Source: an uncultured Eubacteriales bacterium
Lineage (GTDB): Bacteria; Bacillota; Clostridia; Oscillospirales; Oscillospiraceae
Length of the DNA: 64,000 nucleotides
Reading direction: 5' to 3'
NCBI GenBank assembly: GCA_900319635.1
Contig: ONPF01000019.1
Location: 1-64,000, forward strand
A program made the position numbers and the translations under genes. Positions 7,538 to 15,024 of the stretch are shown here, in pieces. The notes beneath the pieces are model-generated. The model was given only the letters and a program-made list of their open reading frames with translations, was not told the origin of the DNA and ran no database searches. The first letter of the stretch is position 1, and each line of letters opens with the position of its first letter.

Positions 7538-8898
7538 CGAATTTCCTCAACAATAGAATCCAGATTCTGCAGCCGCCCCGCCGCCGTGACGATCACCGCG
7601 TGGTCGCCGGGCAGGATGCAGCTGTTGCCGTCGGGGATGATGCTCTTGCTGCCCCGGATGATGGCGCTGATCAGAATGTTGGGCCGAAGCTTCAGATCCT
7701 TCAGCGGGATGTTCACGCAGGCGGAGCTGGCGCTGACCTTGAATTCCAGCGCCTCCACCTTCCCGTCCGCCAGGCGGTAGAGGGTCTCCATGCTGCCGCC
7801 CATGGAATTGCTCATGGCGCGCACATAGCGGGTCAGCTGCTGGGCTACGATCTCCTTGGGAGAGACGATGCTGCTGAGCCCCACGTTTTCCAGGATCTCG
7901 TCCAGATACTCGCGGTTCACCTTCACCACCACCTTTTCCACGCCGCAGCTCTTGGCGTAGAGGGAGGTGATGATATTGTCCTCATCGTCGCCGGTGAGGG
8001 CCACGAAGGCGTCCGCCGTGGACAGGCCGTCCTCCTGCAGCACGTCGCAGCGGGTGGCGTCGCCGCAGACGATGTGGGCCTGGGGGATCAGGTCGCAGAG
8101 CCGGTCGCAGCGCTCCCGATCCTGCTCCACCACGGTGACGTCCATGCCGTTTTCCTGCAGCATCCGGGTGAGGTAGACCGAGCTGCGGCCGCCGCCCATG
8201 ATCATCACCTGGCGCACCGGGCGCTTGTACTGGCCGATGGCCATGAAGAAGCGGCGCAGCTCCTGGGAATCGCCGGTGATGCTGAGCCGGTCGCCGGCCT
8301 TCAGCACGAAATTGCCGTTGGGGATCAGAGCCTCGCCGCTCCGCTCCACCACGCCCACCAGCACCTTGGCGCCGAAGCGCTGCACCAGCTCTTTGAGGGC
8401 CACGCCCTCCAGCTTGCCCCCCTCGGGCACCTTGTGCTCCACGATCTCCAGACTGCCCTTGGAAAAGGCGTCCACCCGCACGGCGCTGGGGAAGCGCAGG
8501 CTGCGGGAGATCTCCTTGGCGCACTCAAACTCCGGATTCACGATCACGGAAAGCCCCAGAGCCTCCCGCAGAAACTCCGTCTGATGCAAGTACTCCGGAT
8601 CCCGCACCCGGGCGATCACATGGGCGGTGCCCAGCTTTCGGGCGGTGATGCCGCAGATCATATTGACCTCGTCCTGCTCCGTGGCGGCCAGCAGCAGATC
8701 CGCCTTTTCCGCCCCCGCCTCCCGCAGGATGTCGGGGTTGGTGGCGCTGCCCTCCACGCAGATCACGTCCAGGGTGTTGGACAGGGTCTGGATGGTGTCG
8801 GGATTCCGGTCGATGATGGTGATGTCGTGGCCTTCCTCGGAAAGAAGCGCGGCAACGGAGTAGCCGATCTTTCCCGCGCCGGCGATGATGATTTTCAT
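7534..8898 (-). CDS. trkA: TrkA, peripheral NAD-binding subunit of the Trk K+ system
   Basis: A 454-residue protein with the duplicated layout of full-length TrkA: TrkA-N/TrkA-C twice. The first nucleotide fold opens with AGAGKIGYSVA and IIDRN. The second has MGGGRSSVYLTRML and VVEQDRERC near residues 230-260. The length matches two-domain TrkA rather than single-domain KtrA. It is first in the operon. The ATG is preceded by GGGAGGTCGCC, and a TATAAT-type -10 lies at 8935-8940. Confidence 0.93.
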   Translation of the reverse strand: MKIIIAGAGKIGYSVAALLSEEGHDITIIDRNPDTIQTLSNTLDVICVEGSATNPDILREAGAEKADLLLAATEQDEVNMICGITARKLGTAHVIARVRDPEYLHQTEFLREALGLSVIVNPEFECAKEISRSLRFPSAVRVDAFSKGSLEIVEHKVPEGGKLEGVALKELVQRFGAKVLVGVVERSGEALIPNGNFVLKAGDRLSITGDSQELRRFFMAIGQYKRPVRQVMIMGGGRSSVYLTRMLQENGMDVTVVEQDRERCDRLCDLIPQAHIVCGDATRCDVLQEDGLSTADAFVALTGDDEDNIITSLYAKSCGVEKVVVKVNREYLDEILENVGLSSIVSPKEIVAQQLTRYVRAMSNSMGGSMETLYRLADGKVEALEFKVSASSACVNIPLKDLKLRPNILISAIIRGSKSIIPDGNSCILPGDHAVIVTAAGRLQNLDSIVEEIR

Positions 8899-8934
8899 GG
8901 CGACCTCCCAGCTTGCGAAGACTTTTAATGCTTT

Positions 8935-8963
8935 ATTATACCATGTCTTTTCCCGCTTGTACA
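8935..8963 (-). promoter_or_regulatory. Probable trkA promoter
   Basis: On the minus strand a perfect TATAAT (8935-8940) lies about 37 bases upstream of the ATG. The -35 (TGTACA-like) is weak. Confidence 0.5.
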
Positions 8964-8981
8964 GGATTTCCGTAAACGCAG

Positions 8982-9018
8982 CGCGCCCGAGGGAGGCGTT
9001 TTGCTCCCCTCGGGCGCG
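8982..9018 (-). terminator. Terminator hairpin of the acyl-CoA ligase operon
   Basis: CGCGCCCGAGGGAG (8982-8995) pairs with CTCCCCTCGGGCGCG (9004-9018) just past the minus-strand stop at 9028. The T-tract is poor. Confidence 0.65.
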
Positions 9019-9027
9019 GTTTCCGGC

Positions 9028-10794
9028 TCAGCCGGCGTTTTCCAGCTTTTTCAGCTCCTCTTCCTCCAGCACCCGGTAGGCCACCTTGCCCACCAGGGTC
9101 TTGGGCAGATCCTCCCGGAACTCGATGTCATAGGGCATGGCGTATTTCGCGATGCGCTTGCGGCAGTAGTCCAGCAGCTCCTGCTTGGTCGCGTCGTTTG
9201 CGGGTACCCCCGCCGCCAGCTTCACGAAGGCCTTGACCTTCTGCATTTTGTAGGAGTCGGGCACGCCGATGACGCAGCTCATCTGCACCTTGTCGTGGGC
9301 GTCCAGGATGTTCTCGATCTGGGCGGGGTAGACGTTATAGCCGGAGGAGATGATCATGCGCTTGGCGCGGCCCTTGAAGAAGATGAAGCCCTCCTCATCC
9401 ATGACGCCCAGATCCCCGGTGTAGACCCAGGTGAGCCCGTCGGCGTGATGGCGCAGAGTCTGGGCGGTCTCCTGGGGGTGCTTCATGTATTCCTTCATGA
9501 CGGTGGGGCCGGCCAGCAGAATCTCGCCCTCGGTGCCGTAGGGCAGCTCCTTATCGGTGCCGGGCTCCACGATCTTGATGTACACGTCGGAGAAGGGGAT
9601 GCCGATGCTGCCCTCCTTGGCCTTGGTCAGGGGAGTCAGGCAGCAGGCGGTGACGGTCTCGGTGGTGCCGTAGCCCTCCCGCACCTGGATGCTGGCGCCG
9701 TGATCCGCCAGGAACTTGTCGAACTTCTTCTTCAGCTCGATGGAGAGACTGTCCCCGCCGGAGAAGACGCCCTTCAGGCAGCTCAGATCCGCGCCCTCCA
9801 TACTGGGCAGGCGCAGCAGGGCCTCATACAGCGTGGGCACGCCGGCGATCAGATTGCAGTGGTGCTTGACCATGTCCTTGGCATAGGTCTTGGCGGTGAA
9901 CTGGGGGATCAGGATGCAGTGGCCGCCCTGGGAGAGCATGGTGTGAACGCAGACGCCCAGACCGAAGCCGTGGAACAGCGGCATGGCGGCCAGCATCTTG
10001 TCGCCGGGGGTGAAGATGGGGTTGGCGGCCACCACCTGCTGGCCCAGGGCGTTGAAGTTCAGGTTCGTGAGCACGATGCCCTTGGTGGTGCCGGTGGTGC
10101 CGCCGGAGTAGAGAATGACCGCCGGATCCTCACCCGCGCGCTTCACCGCGTAGTCGCCCGTGACTTTCTCCGCGCCGGCCAGGAAGTCCTTCCACAGGAC
10201 GACCTTGGGGGCATTCTTCGGCACCTTCTTCTGAAACTGGGGCTTGGTGTGCTTCTTCAGCGCCTTGGAGATGGGGTCAATGACATTCTTCACCGCAAAG
10301 CCGACCTTCATCACCGGAGAGAGGGCGTCGGCAATATTGGCGATGATCAGGTGCTTGACCCGGGTGTTGGGCAGGATGTTGGCGAACTTCTGATAGAACT
10401 GGTTCAGGGTGATGGCGGTCTCGCTTTCGCTGACGTTCAGGTAGAACTCGATCTCCTTCTCCGCGGAGAGGGGGTGGATCATGTTGGCGATGGCACCGAT
10501 GCGGTTCACGCCGTAGAACAGGGCGATAGCCTGGGGGCAGTTGGGCATGGCGATGGTGACCTTGTCATTTTCCCGGATGCCCAGGGCCTTCAGCGCCCGG
10601 GCGCACTGCTCGATTTCCCGGATCATGTCGGGGTAGAGCGTGGGGCGCCCCATGAAGGTAAAGGCTGTGTTCTGGGGATACTGCTCCGCGATCTTCTTCA
10701 CAGCGTCGAACATGGAGCCCTGAAAATAGTCCAGATGCATGGGCACTTCGCCCATCCACGGCTCCCACGGGGTCTTGGCGGTGATCTTCTCCAT
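9028..10794 (-). CDS. AMP-forming acyl-CoA synthetase (long-chain fatty acid-CoA ligase type)
   Basis: A 588-residue ANL-superfamily enzyme that activates a carboxylic acid to acyl-AMP and then acyl-CoA. Motifs in order: P-loop YSGGTTGTTKG (229-239), EGYGTTE (A5), YTGDLG with the ATP-ribose Asp (A7), GRAKRMIISSGYNVYP (A8) and the C-terminal catalytic Lys in PKTLVGKV (A10). The size and the extra segment around residues 160-200 fit fatty-acyl rather than acetyl substrates. It follows the E2-like acyltransferase gene after a 69-base repeat-bearing gap, so the two probably act together. Substrate unknown. Confidence 0.88.
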   Translation of the reverse strand: MEKITAKTPWEPWMGEVPMHLDYFQGSMFDAVKKIAEQYPQNTAFTFMGRPTLYPDMIREIEQCARALKALGIRENDKVTIAMPNCPQAIALFYGVNRIGAIANMIHPLSAEKEIEFYLNVSESETAITLNQFYQKFANILPNTRVKHLIIANIADALSPVMKVGFAVKNVIDPISKALKKHTKPQFQKKVPKNAPKVVLWKDFLAGAEKVTGDYAVKRAGEDPAVILYSGGTTGTTKGIVLTNLNFNALGQQVVAANPIFTPGDKMLAAMPLFHGFGLGVCVHTMLSQGGHCILIPQFTAKTYAKDMVKHHCNLIAGVPTLYEALLRLPSMEGADLSCLKGVFSGGDSLSIELKKKFDKFLADHGASIQVREGYGTTETVTACCLTPLTKAKEGSIGIPFSDVYIKIVEPGTDKELPYGTEGEILLAGPTVMKEYMKHPQETAQTLRHHADGLTWVYTGDLGVMDEEGFIFFKGRAKRMIISSGYNVYPAQIENILDAHDKVQMSCVIGVPDSYKMQKVKAFVKLAAGVPANDATKQELLDYCRKRIAKYAMPYDIEFREDLPKTLVGKVAYRVLEEEELKKLENAG

Positions 10795-10863
10795 TACAAT
10801 AACTCCTTCCTTCTTGCTTCCCCCTTTGGGGGAAGTGCCCCGAAGGGGCGATAGGGGTACTCC
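10795..10863. repeat. Hairpin repeat between acyltransferase and ligase genes
   Basis: Holds two back-to-back hairpins, CTTCCCCC/GGGGGAAG and GCCCC/GGGGC, of the same style as the double-hairpin family at 47927-48015. The ligase RBS (GAAGGAAGGAGTTATT on minus) lies at its edge. Confidence 0.6.
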
Positions 10864-11754
10864 TTATTTATATTCAAACCCGCTGGGCTCCCCGATGGGC
10901 CGATCCAGCAGCTCGGGGTGGGCGAAAATGTGCTTGACCAGCTTCAGGCTCCGGACAAAATAGAAGCCGTCGGCAATGCGCTCGTCCAGGGTGGCGCCGA
11001 TCTCCATCACGTCCCGGATCTGCTTTGTGCCGTCCTCCATCACCAGCTCCTCCTTGTGGATGGTGCCGATGGTGACCATAATGCTGTTGGTGCCGTAGTT
11101 GTTCAGATGGTGGTACACCGCAGGGCCCTTGATGCTGCCCAGGTTGGAGAGCAGCACCGTGGAATAGTTGGTGTCCCCGTCGGTGAGGGCCTTGGGGTTC
11201 ACGCCCCAGAAGTCCAGATAGCGGATGATGCGGATGGCCAGCATCAGCAGCAGGCGGGGGATCTTGGCGAAGGCGTCGATAGTGGAGTCGATGCCGCCGG
11301 TGGAGTGCTCGCTCTTTTTCGTCTCCTTCACTTCGCCCGCGATGCGGCAGCTCAGCGTATCCAGGGTGTCCTCATCCTTGGGGGTGAAGAACATCAGCGC
11401 CTCCTCGGCATGGTCAGTAAAGCGGCGCTTGGCCACAAAGCTCAGGCTGATGTCGTAGCGCTCATACATCCGCCGTCCCTGGATAAAGCGGTTCATCTTG
11501 GGCCGCTCCCGGATCATGCGCGCCACCGCCACGATAAAGCAGTGGAACACCGTGGTCTTATAGTCCGGATGGGAGGCGTTTTTCTTCTCAATATACTTGA
11601 GCAGCTCCGTCACGTCGATCTTATCGTTCAGGTAAACCTCGGCGTCGGTGCGCTGGGGCATGATATGCATCATCACCGTGGTCAGCCCCGGCACGTCCCG
11701 CACCCAGCGGGCGTCACGCCGGTCGCCGAAGCGTCTCTTTCTCTTTTCTTCCAT
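10864..11754 (-). CDS. E2-like (2-oxo acid dehydrogenase catalytic domain) acyltransferase homologue, catalytic His replaced
   Basis: A 296-residue protein with the chloramphenicol-acetyltransferase/E2 catalytic-domain fold and no lipoyl or E3-binding domains. Family marks include the LLSNLGSIKG and NNYGTNSIMVTIG strands and the terminal block LDERIADGFYF (257-266). In true E2 enzymes that block reads DHRxxDG and its His is catalytic. Here position 258 is Glu (GAG at 10981-10983 complement), while Asp262-Gly263 are kept. ATG 11754 follows GAGGAGGAATCCCC; an upstream in-frame ATG at 11781 lacks an RBS. It may be a divergent or non-catalytic member. It is first in the operon with the ligase. 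Confidence 0.8.
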   Translation of the reverse strand: MEEKRKRRFGDRRDARWVRDVPGLTTVMMHIMPQRTDAEVYLNDKIDVTELLKYIEKKNASHPDYKTTVFHCFIVAVARMIRERPKMNRFIQGRRMYERYDISLSFVAKRRFTDHAEEALMFFTPKDEDTLDTLSCRIAGEVKETKKSEHSTGGIDSTIDAFAKIPRLLLMLAIRIIRYLDFWGVNPKALTDGDTNYSTVLLSNLGSIKGPAVYHHLNNYGTNSIMVTIGTIHKEELVMEDGTKQIRDVMEIGATLDERIADGFYFVRSLKLVKHIFAHPELLDRPIGEPSGFEYK

Positions 11755-11856
11755 GGGGATTCCTCCTCTGATTCTGTTCATTCCATCACACGCTTGCCTT
11801 CTAAAATTCTAAAAGTGCAAACGCGTCTCCTGCAGAATGGGGGCCGCCGACTTATT

Positions 11857-11885
11857 ATTTTAGCGTATATGCGAGGGAATTTCAA
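11857..11885 (-). promoter_or_regulatory. Promoter of the acyltransferase-ligase operon
   Basis: Minus strand TTGAAA (11880-11885), 17-base spacer, TAAAAT (11857-11862). Confidence 0.75.
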
Positions 11886-11985
11886 GAAATTTAACTAATT
11901 TTCCGGGGCTTTTCGGTGGATTTTCCCGTTTATGGGCGAAATCGCCGGGTGCTTTTCCCCACAGGGGGTGCGGCTTTGGCAGGAA

Positions 11986-12022
11986 GAACGGCTCCTGCGC
12001 AGAAGCGCAGGAGCCGTTCTTC
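11986..12022 (-). terminator. Hairpin terminator of the TPR/repeat-domain protein gene
   Basis: A perfect 15-bp stem GAACGGCTCCTGCGC/GCGCAGGAGCCGTTC with AGAA loop, about 30 bases past the stop at 12049. The stretch 11886-12048 otherwise holds no gene. Confidence 0.75.
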
Positions 12023-12048
12023 GATGGGGTGCTGCCTTGTGCCGGCCC

Positions 12049-13362
12049 TTACTTGCGGTAGGTGACTCTGCCCTCGCCCTTCCAGTCCAGGGTGTCGTCG
12101 GAGGGGTTCCAGACATAATAGTCGTGGCTGCCGTCGTCGTAGGTGCAGGTGATATCGTTGCCCTCCATCACCCAGGTGCCGTACCAGTGCTCGCCTTCAA
12201 ACTCTTCGATAAAGGTGCCGTCGCTGCTGAAGGTAACGACGCTGAACACCTCGCCGTTAGCGTAGCTGCCGGTGTACCTGCCCTCGGGGCCATTGACCTC
12301 GCGGGTGAAGGTCATCTCCACGCCCTCGGTCTCAAAGCTGACAGAATTGCCGATGCAGGTATAGGGGATCCGATCCGTGCCGTCGTCGATGACGCTGGCG
12401 TCCCAGGTGAATTTGACGTTGCCGTCGTCGGTATTCAGCGTCCCGCTGCCGTCGCTGTTGAAGACGATGGAGTATTTGTCATAGCCCAGCTGCGCCAGGT
12501 ACCCGGAGTAATCCTCCCCGTCGATCTTCAGTCCGCTGAGCCAGTAGGTGCCGCCGGGGGCGGCGTTTCCGGTGCTGGGACTGGTGCTGGGGCTGGGGCT
12601 GGGGGTACTCACGGGCGCAGTGCCCCGGGTGAAGGTCATCTCCACGCCTTCGGTCTCAAAGCGGATCGTGTCGTTCTCATAGGTATAAGGGATCTGATCC
12701 GAGCCGTCGTCGATGACATTGCGATCCCAGGTGAAGCGGATATTGCTCCCGCCGCCGGCCAGTGAGCCGGTGCCGGCGGCGTTGAAGATGATGGTGTAAT
12801 TCTCGTAGCCTACCAGGGAGATGTAGTCGGAATAATCCTCTCCGTCGATCTTGAGGCCGGTGAGCAGATAGGTGCCCACGGGATTAAACAGCTTGTCCTG
12901 GCATTTCTCCACCCAGTCTGTGCTGTCCTTGTAGCTGCCGAGCCCCTGGAACAGCTGCAGCGCCTGGTCATAGTTTTCCTGGCTGTAGGCGTTTTTCGCC
13001 TGCTGATAGCGACAGCTGTTCGCCATCTCCGCGCTGTCCTTGTAGTCGCCCAGCTGGTCGAACACCGTGGCGGCCTCCTCGAACTGTCCGCTCTTATAGG
13101 GCTCCATAGCCCGGTCATAATCCTTGTTGCCGCCGAGAACGCCGGTGAGGAAGAGCACGCCGACCACCGCGCCTGCCAGCAGCAGCGCCGCCAGGCAGAT
13201 GAGCAGGATCTTCTTGCCCTTGCCGCCGGAGCGGGCAGGCGTCTCCCCCACATAGGGCTCCGGGGCGGGCGTTCCGCCATAGCTCGCCGGAGCGGGCGTT
13301 TCGCCATAGCTCACCGGAGCGTGCGTTTCGCCATAGCTCACCGGGGTTGGCGCGGCTGCCAT
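12049..13362 (-). CDS. Membrane-anchored TPR/lipocalin-like repeat protein, main open segment
   Basis: A 437-residue open segment: an N-terminal cytosolic stretch of short repeats (SYGETPAP-type, residues 6-42), one membrane helix (about 50-72), TPR-like helical repeats (75-165, with DYKDSAEMANSC and SYKDSTDWVEKC), then two copies of a roughly 85-residue beta domain (LKIDGEDYSDYI ... VEMTFTR) joined by a Pro/Ser linker, and a third related domain at the C-terminus. The same beta domain forms the small lipoproteins next door. The ATG at 13362 has no RBS. The natural start, with RBS, lies at 13434 but is cut off by an in-frame TAA (next entry). Confidence 0.75.
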   Translation of the reverse strand: MAAAPTPVSYGETHAPVSYGETPAPASYGGTPAPEPYVGETPARSGGKGKKILLICLAALLLAGAVVGVLFLTGVLGGNKDYDRAMEPYKSGQFEEAATVFDQLGDYKDSAEMANSCRYQQAKNAYSQENYDQALQLFQGLGSYKDSTDWVEKCQDKLFNPVGTYLLTGLKIDGEDYSDYISLVGYENYTIIFNAAGTGSLAGGGSNIRFTWDRNVIDDGSDQIPYTYENDTIRFETEGVEMTFTRGTAPVSTPSPSPSTSPSTGNAAPGGTYWLSGLKIDGEDYSGYLAQLGYDKYSIVFNSDGSGTLNTDDGNVKFTWDASVIDDGTDRIPYTCIGNSVSFETEGVEMTFTREVNGPEGRYTGSYANGEVFSVVTFSSDGTFIEEFEGEHWYGTWVMEGNDITCTYDDGSHDYYVWNPSDDTLDWKGEGRVTYRK

Positions 13363-13386
13363 CGGCCGGCCGCACTCTGTGCAGAA

Positions 13387-13434
13387 TTATACGGTGTTGG
13401 GCACCTGAGCCCCGCAGTTTGTACAGACTGCCAT
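13387..13434 (-). pseudogene. Zinc-ribbon N-terminus of the preceding protein, cut off by an in-frame TAA
   Basis: ATG 13434, with a good RBS (GGAGGGATCACAC), opens MAVCTNCGAQVPNTV and then hits TAA at 13389-13387. In the same frame the sequence continues FCTECGRPMAAA directly into the 12049-13362 segment. The two CxxC pairs make a complete double-Cys zinc ribbon only if the TAA is read through; relatives usually have Lys there, and AAA to TAA is one change. So the gene is a nonsense-interrupted 12049-13434 unit, or a sequencing error, or is recoded. Confidence 0.7.
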
Positions 13435-13550
13435 GTGTGATCCCTCCTGTTTTAAGATCTGCGCACTTTCTTTCGTCCTATAGTGCCATTTTACAGCAAG
13501 GATTGACGCTTGTCCATACCCACTTTAATGGGAAAAAGAAAAATGAGCGC

Positions 13551-13590
13551 AAAAAAGAGCCGGGAGCGATTTTGCTCCCTGCTCTTTTGC
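13551..13590 (-). terminator. Terminator of the 13602-13949 lipoprotein gene
   Basis: AAAAAAGAGC plus GGGAGC pair with GCTCCC plus GCTCTTTT. The minus-strand product ends in TTTTTT. Confidence 0.85.
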
Positions 13591-13601
13591 ACAGTTTTCT
13601 C

Positions 13602-13949
13602 TTATTTGCGGACGAAAGTGAAGGTGTAGCTGTCGCTGTTGAGCGTCAGCGTGTCGCCGGAGACGCTGTAGCTGGCGGGGTCGCCCTCCACGGTGATGGT
13701 GCTGCCGTCCCAGGTGAGAGGCGTGGTCTCGCCGCTGGAGGTGATGGTGCCGGTGCCGTCCTCACGAAGCTCCATGACGATAAAGTCCTTCAAGGTGGGA
13801 ACATCGTCCACGCTGTAGGTCTCTCCCCCGTTGGTCATGGACTTGATCGTCCAGGTGCCAACGGCGGGATTCTTGCCGTCGCTGCCGCCGCAGGCGCACA
13901 GCGCCAGAACCATGACCAGAACCAGGGTCAGTGCTGCGATCTTTTTCAT
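13602..13949 (-). CDS. Small lipoprotein, lipocalin-like family (paralogue 3)
   Basis: A 115-residue secreted lipoprotein. The signal peptide MKKIAALTLVLVMVLALCACGG ends in a lipobox (LCAC) that is nearly identical, at protein and DNA level, to those of the two upstream paralogues. The mature part is a single beta-rich domain (VGTWTIKSM, EDGTGTITSSGE, LTWDGSTITVEGD, YTFTFVRK) of the kind seen in lipocalin-like DUF proteins. It is more diverged than its neighbours: the DGEDYS motif has become GGETYS. Function unknown. Third gene of a minus-strand run of related genes. Confidence 0.85.
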   Translation of the reverse strand: MKKIAALTLVLVMVLALCACGGSDGKNPAVGTWTIKSMTNGGETYSVDDVPTLKDFIVMELREDGTGTITSSGETTPLTWDGSTITVEGDPASYSVSGDTLTLNSDSYTFTFVRK

Positions 13950-14014
13950 ATTCTTTTCTCCTTTTCATACCGTCGGCCAAGCGACGCCGGTCGCCGGCCG
14001 GACTGGGAATAGAA

Positions 14015-14039
14015 TTCCGCCCCGGGAACCGGGGCGGAA
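14015..14039 (-). terminator. GC-rich hairpin after the second lipoprotein gene
   Basis: TTCCGCCCCGG pairs perfectly with CCGGGGCGGAA. The T-run is weak, so it may attenuate or stabilise rather than end transcription. Confidence 0.5.
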
Positions 14040-14056
14040 CAGCTCACAAGCTGCAA

Positions 14057-14398
14057 TTACTTGGTGAAGGTCATCTCCACGCCGCTGGTCTCGAAGGAAA
14101 CGGAATTGGAGGTGAAGGTGTAGGGGATCACGTCGGTGCCGTCGTCGATGTTGTTCTCGTCCCACTTGAAGGAGACGTTGGCGTCGGAGCCGGTCAGCTT
14201 GCCGGTACCGTCGGAATTGAAGGTGATGGTGTAGTTGTCATAGCCAAGCATGGAGATGTAGTCGGAGTAATCCTCCCCGTCGATCTTGATGCCGCTGAGC
14301 TTGTAGGAGCCGTTGGGGCCGTTCTTGCTGCCGCCGCCGCAGGCGCACAGAGCCAGAACCATAACCAGAACCAGAGTCAGTGCTGCGATCTTTTTCAT
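14057..14398 (-). CDS. Small lipoprotein, lipocalin-like family (paralogue 2)
   Basis: A 113-residue lipoprotein with the same signal peptide and lipobox as its neighbours. Its mature domain (LSGIKIDGEDYSDYISMLGYDNYTI, SDGTGKLTG, FKWDENNIDDGTD, VSFETSGVEMTFTK) is almost the same as each of the two beta domains of the large protein at 12049-13362, so one has been copied from the other. The small gene could therefore be the donor or a free form of the repeat. Outer-surface location is expected. No enzymatic residues are obvious. Confidence 0.87.
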   Translation of the reverse strand: MKKIAALTLVLVMVLALCACGGGSKNGPNGSYKLSGIKIDGEDYSDYISMLGYDNYTITFNSDGTGKLTGSDANVSFKWDENNIDDGTDVIPYTFTSNSVSFETSGVEMTFTK

Positions 14399-14469
14399 AC
14401 GCTTTCCTCTTTCCCTTTATTCTGACTGCCTTCCGGCCGCCAGAAAGAATCCGTACCGGGCAGAAGGGC

Positions 14470-14808
14470 TTACTGACGGGTGAAGATCATCTCAGCGCCG
14501 TCCTGCGCCATGATCAGCTTGTCGCCGTCGAGGGTGTAGTGGATGGTCTCGCCCTGGCTGGTGATGCCGTTGGCGTCCCAGGTCACATCGACCTTCTCGC
14601 CCATAGCCTCCATGGTGCCGGTGCCGTCGTCGTTGAGAACCATGGTGATTTCCATGCCCAGCATAGAAAGGTACTGGGAATAATCCTGGCCGTCCTGGGT
14701 CATGCCGGTGAGCTTCCAGGTGCCGGCCGCAGTCTTGCTGCCGCCGCCGCAGGCGCACAGCGCCAGAACCATAACGAGAACCAGGGTCAGTGCTACGATC
14801 TTTTTCAT
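14470..14808 (-). CDS. Small lipoprotein, lipocalin-like family (paralogue 1)
   Basis: A 112-residue lipoprotein, first of the run: the signal peptide with LCAC lipobox, then one beta domain (GTWKLTGMTQDGQDYSQYLSML, DDGTGTMEAMGE, VTWDANGITSQGE, AEMIFTRQ). The shared leader and gene order indicate tandem duplication. Its promoter lies at 14912-14941 (TAGACA/TATAAT), so the run may be one transcript with internal hairpins. RBS AGGAGGATTAGAGA. Confidence 0.87.
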   Translation of the reverse strand: MKKIVALTLVLVMVLALCACGGGSKTAAGTWKLTGMTQDGQDYSQYLSMLGMEITMVLNDDGTGTMEAMGEKVDVTWDANGITSQGETIHYTLDGDKLIMAQDGAEMIFTRQ

Positions 14809-14911
14809 TCTCTAATCCTCCTAAAATAATACCGTATAGCTGCGCCGCCGTTCGGTTCCGGAGGGGCGTCTCCACAGTATGTGCTTCCCTTCAGCGCATA
14901 CGGTTCATGTC

Positions 14912-14941
14912 ATTATATACCCGCTCTCTCGATTTTGTCTA
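14912..14941 (-). promoter_or_regulatory. Promoter of the lipoprotein run
   Basis: Minus strand TAGACA (14936-14941), 18-base spacer, TATAAT (14912-14917). Confidence 0.65.
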
Positions 14942-15024
14942 CTCTTTTTCAAAATTTCCAGGCGATTCTTGTTCCCGCGGGGCCTTGTTCCTTCGCCGGA
15001 TCGGAGGATGCGCCGGAGCCGGGC

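Noticed and set aside
5906..7780. 624-codon open frame antisense to trkH
   Set aside because: Gln/His/Ala-rich shadow of trkH.
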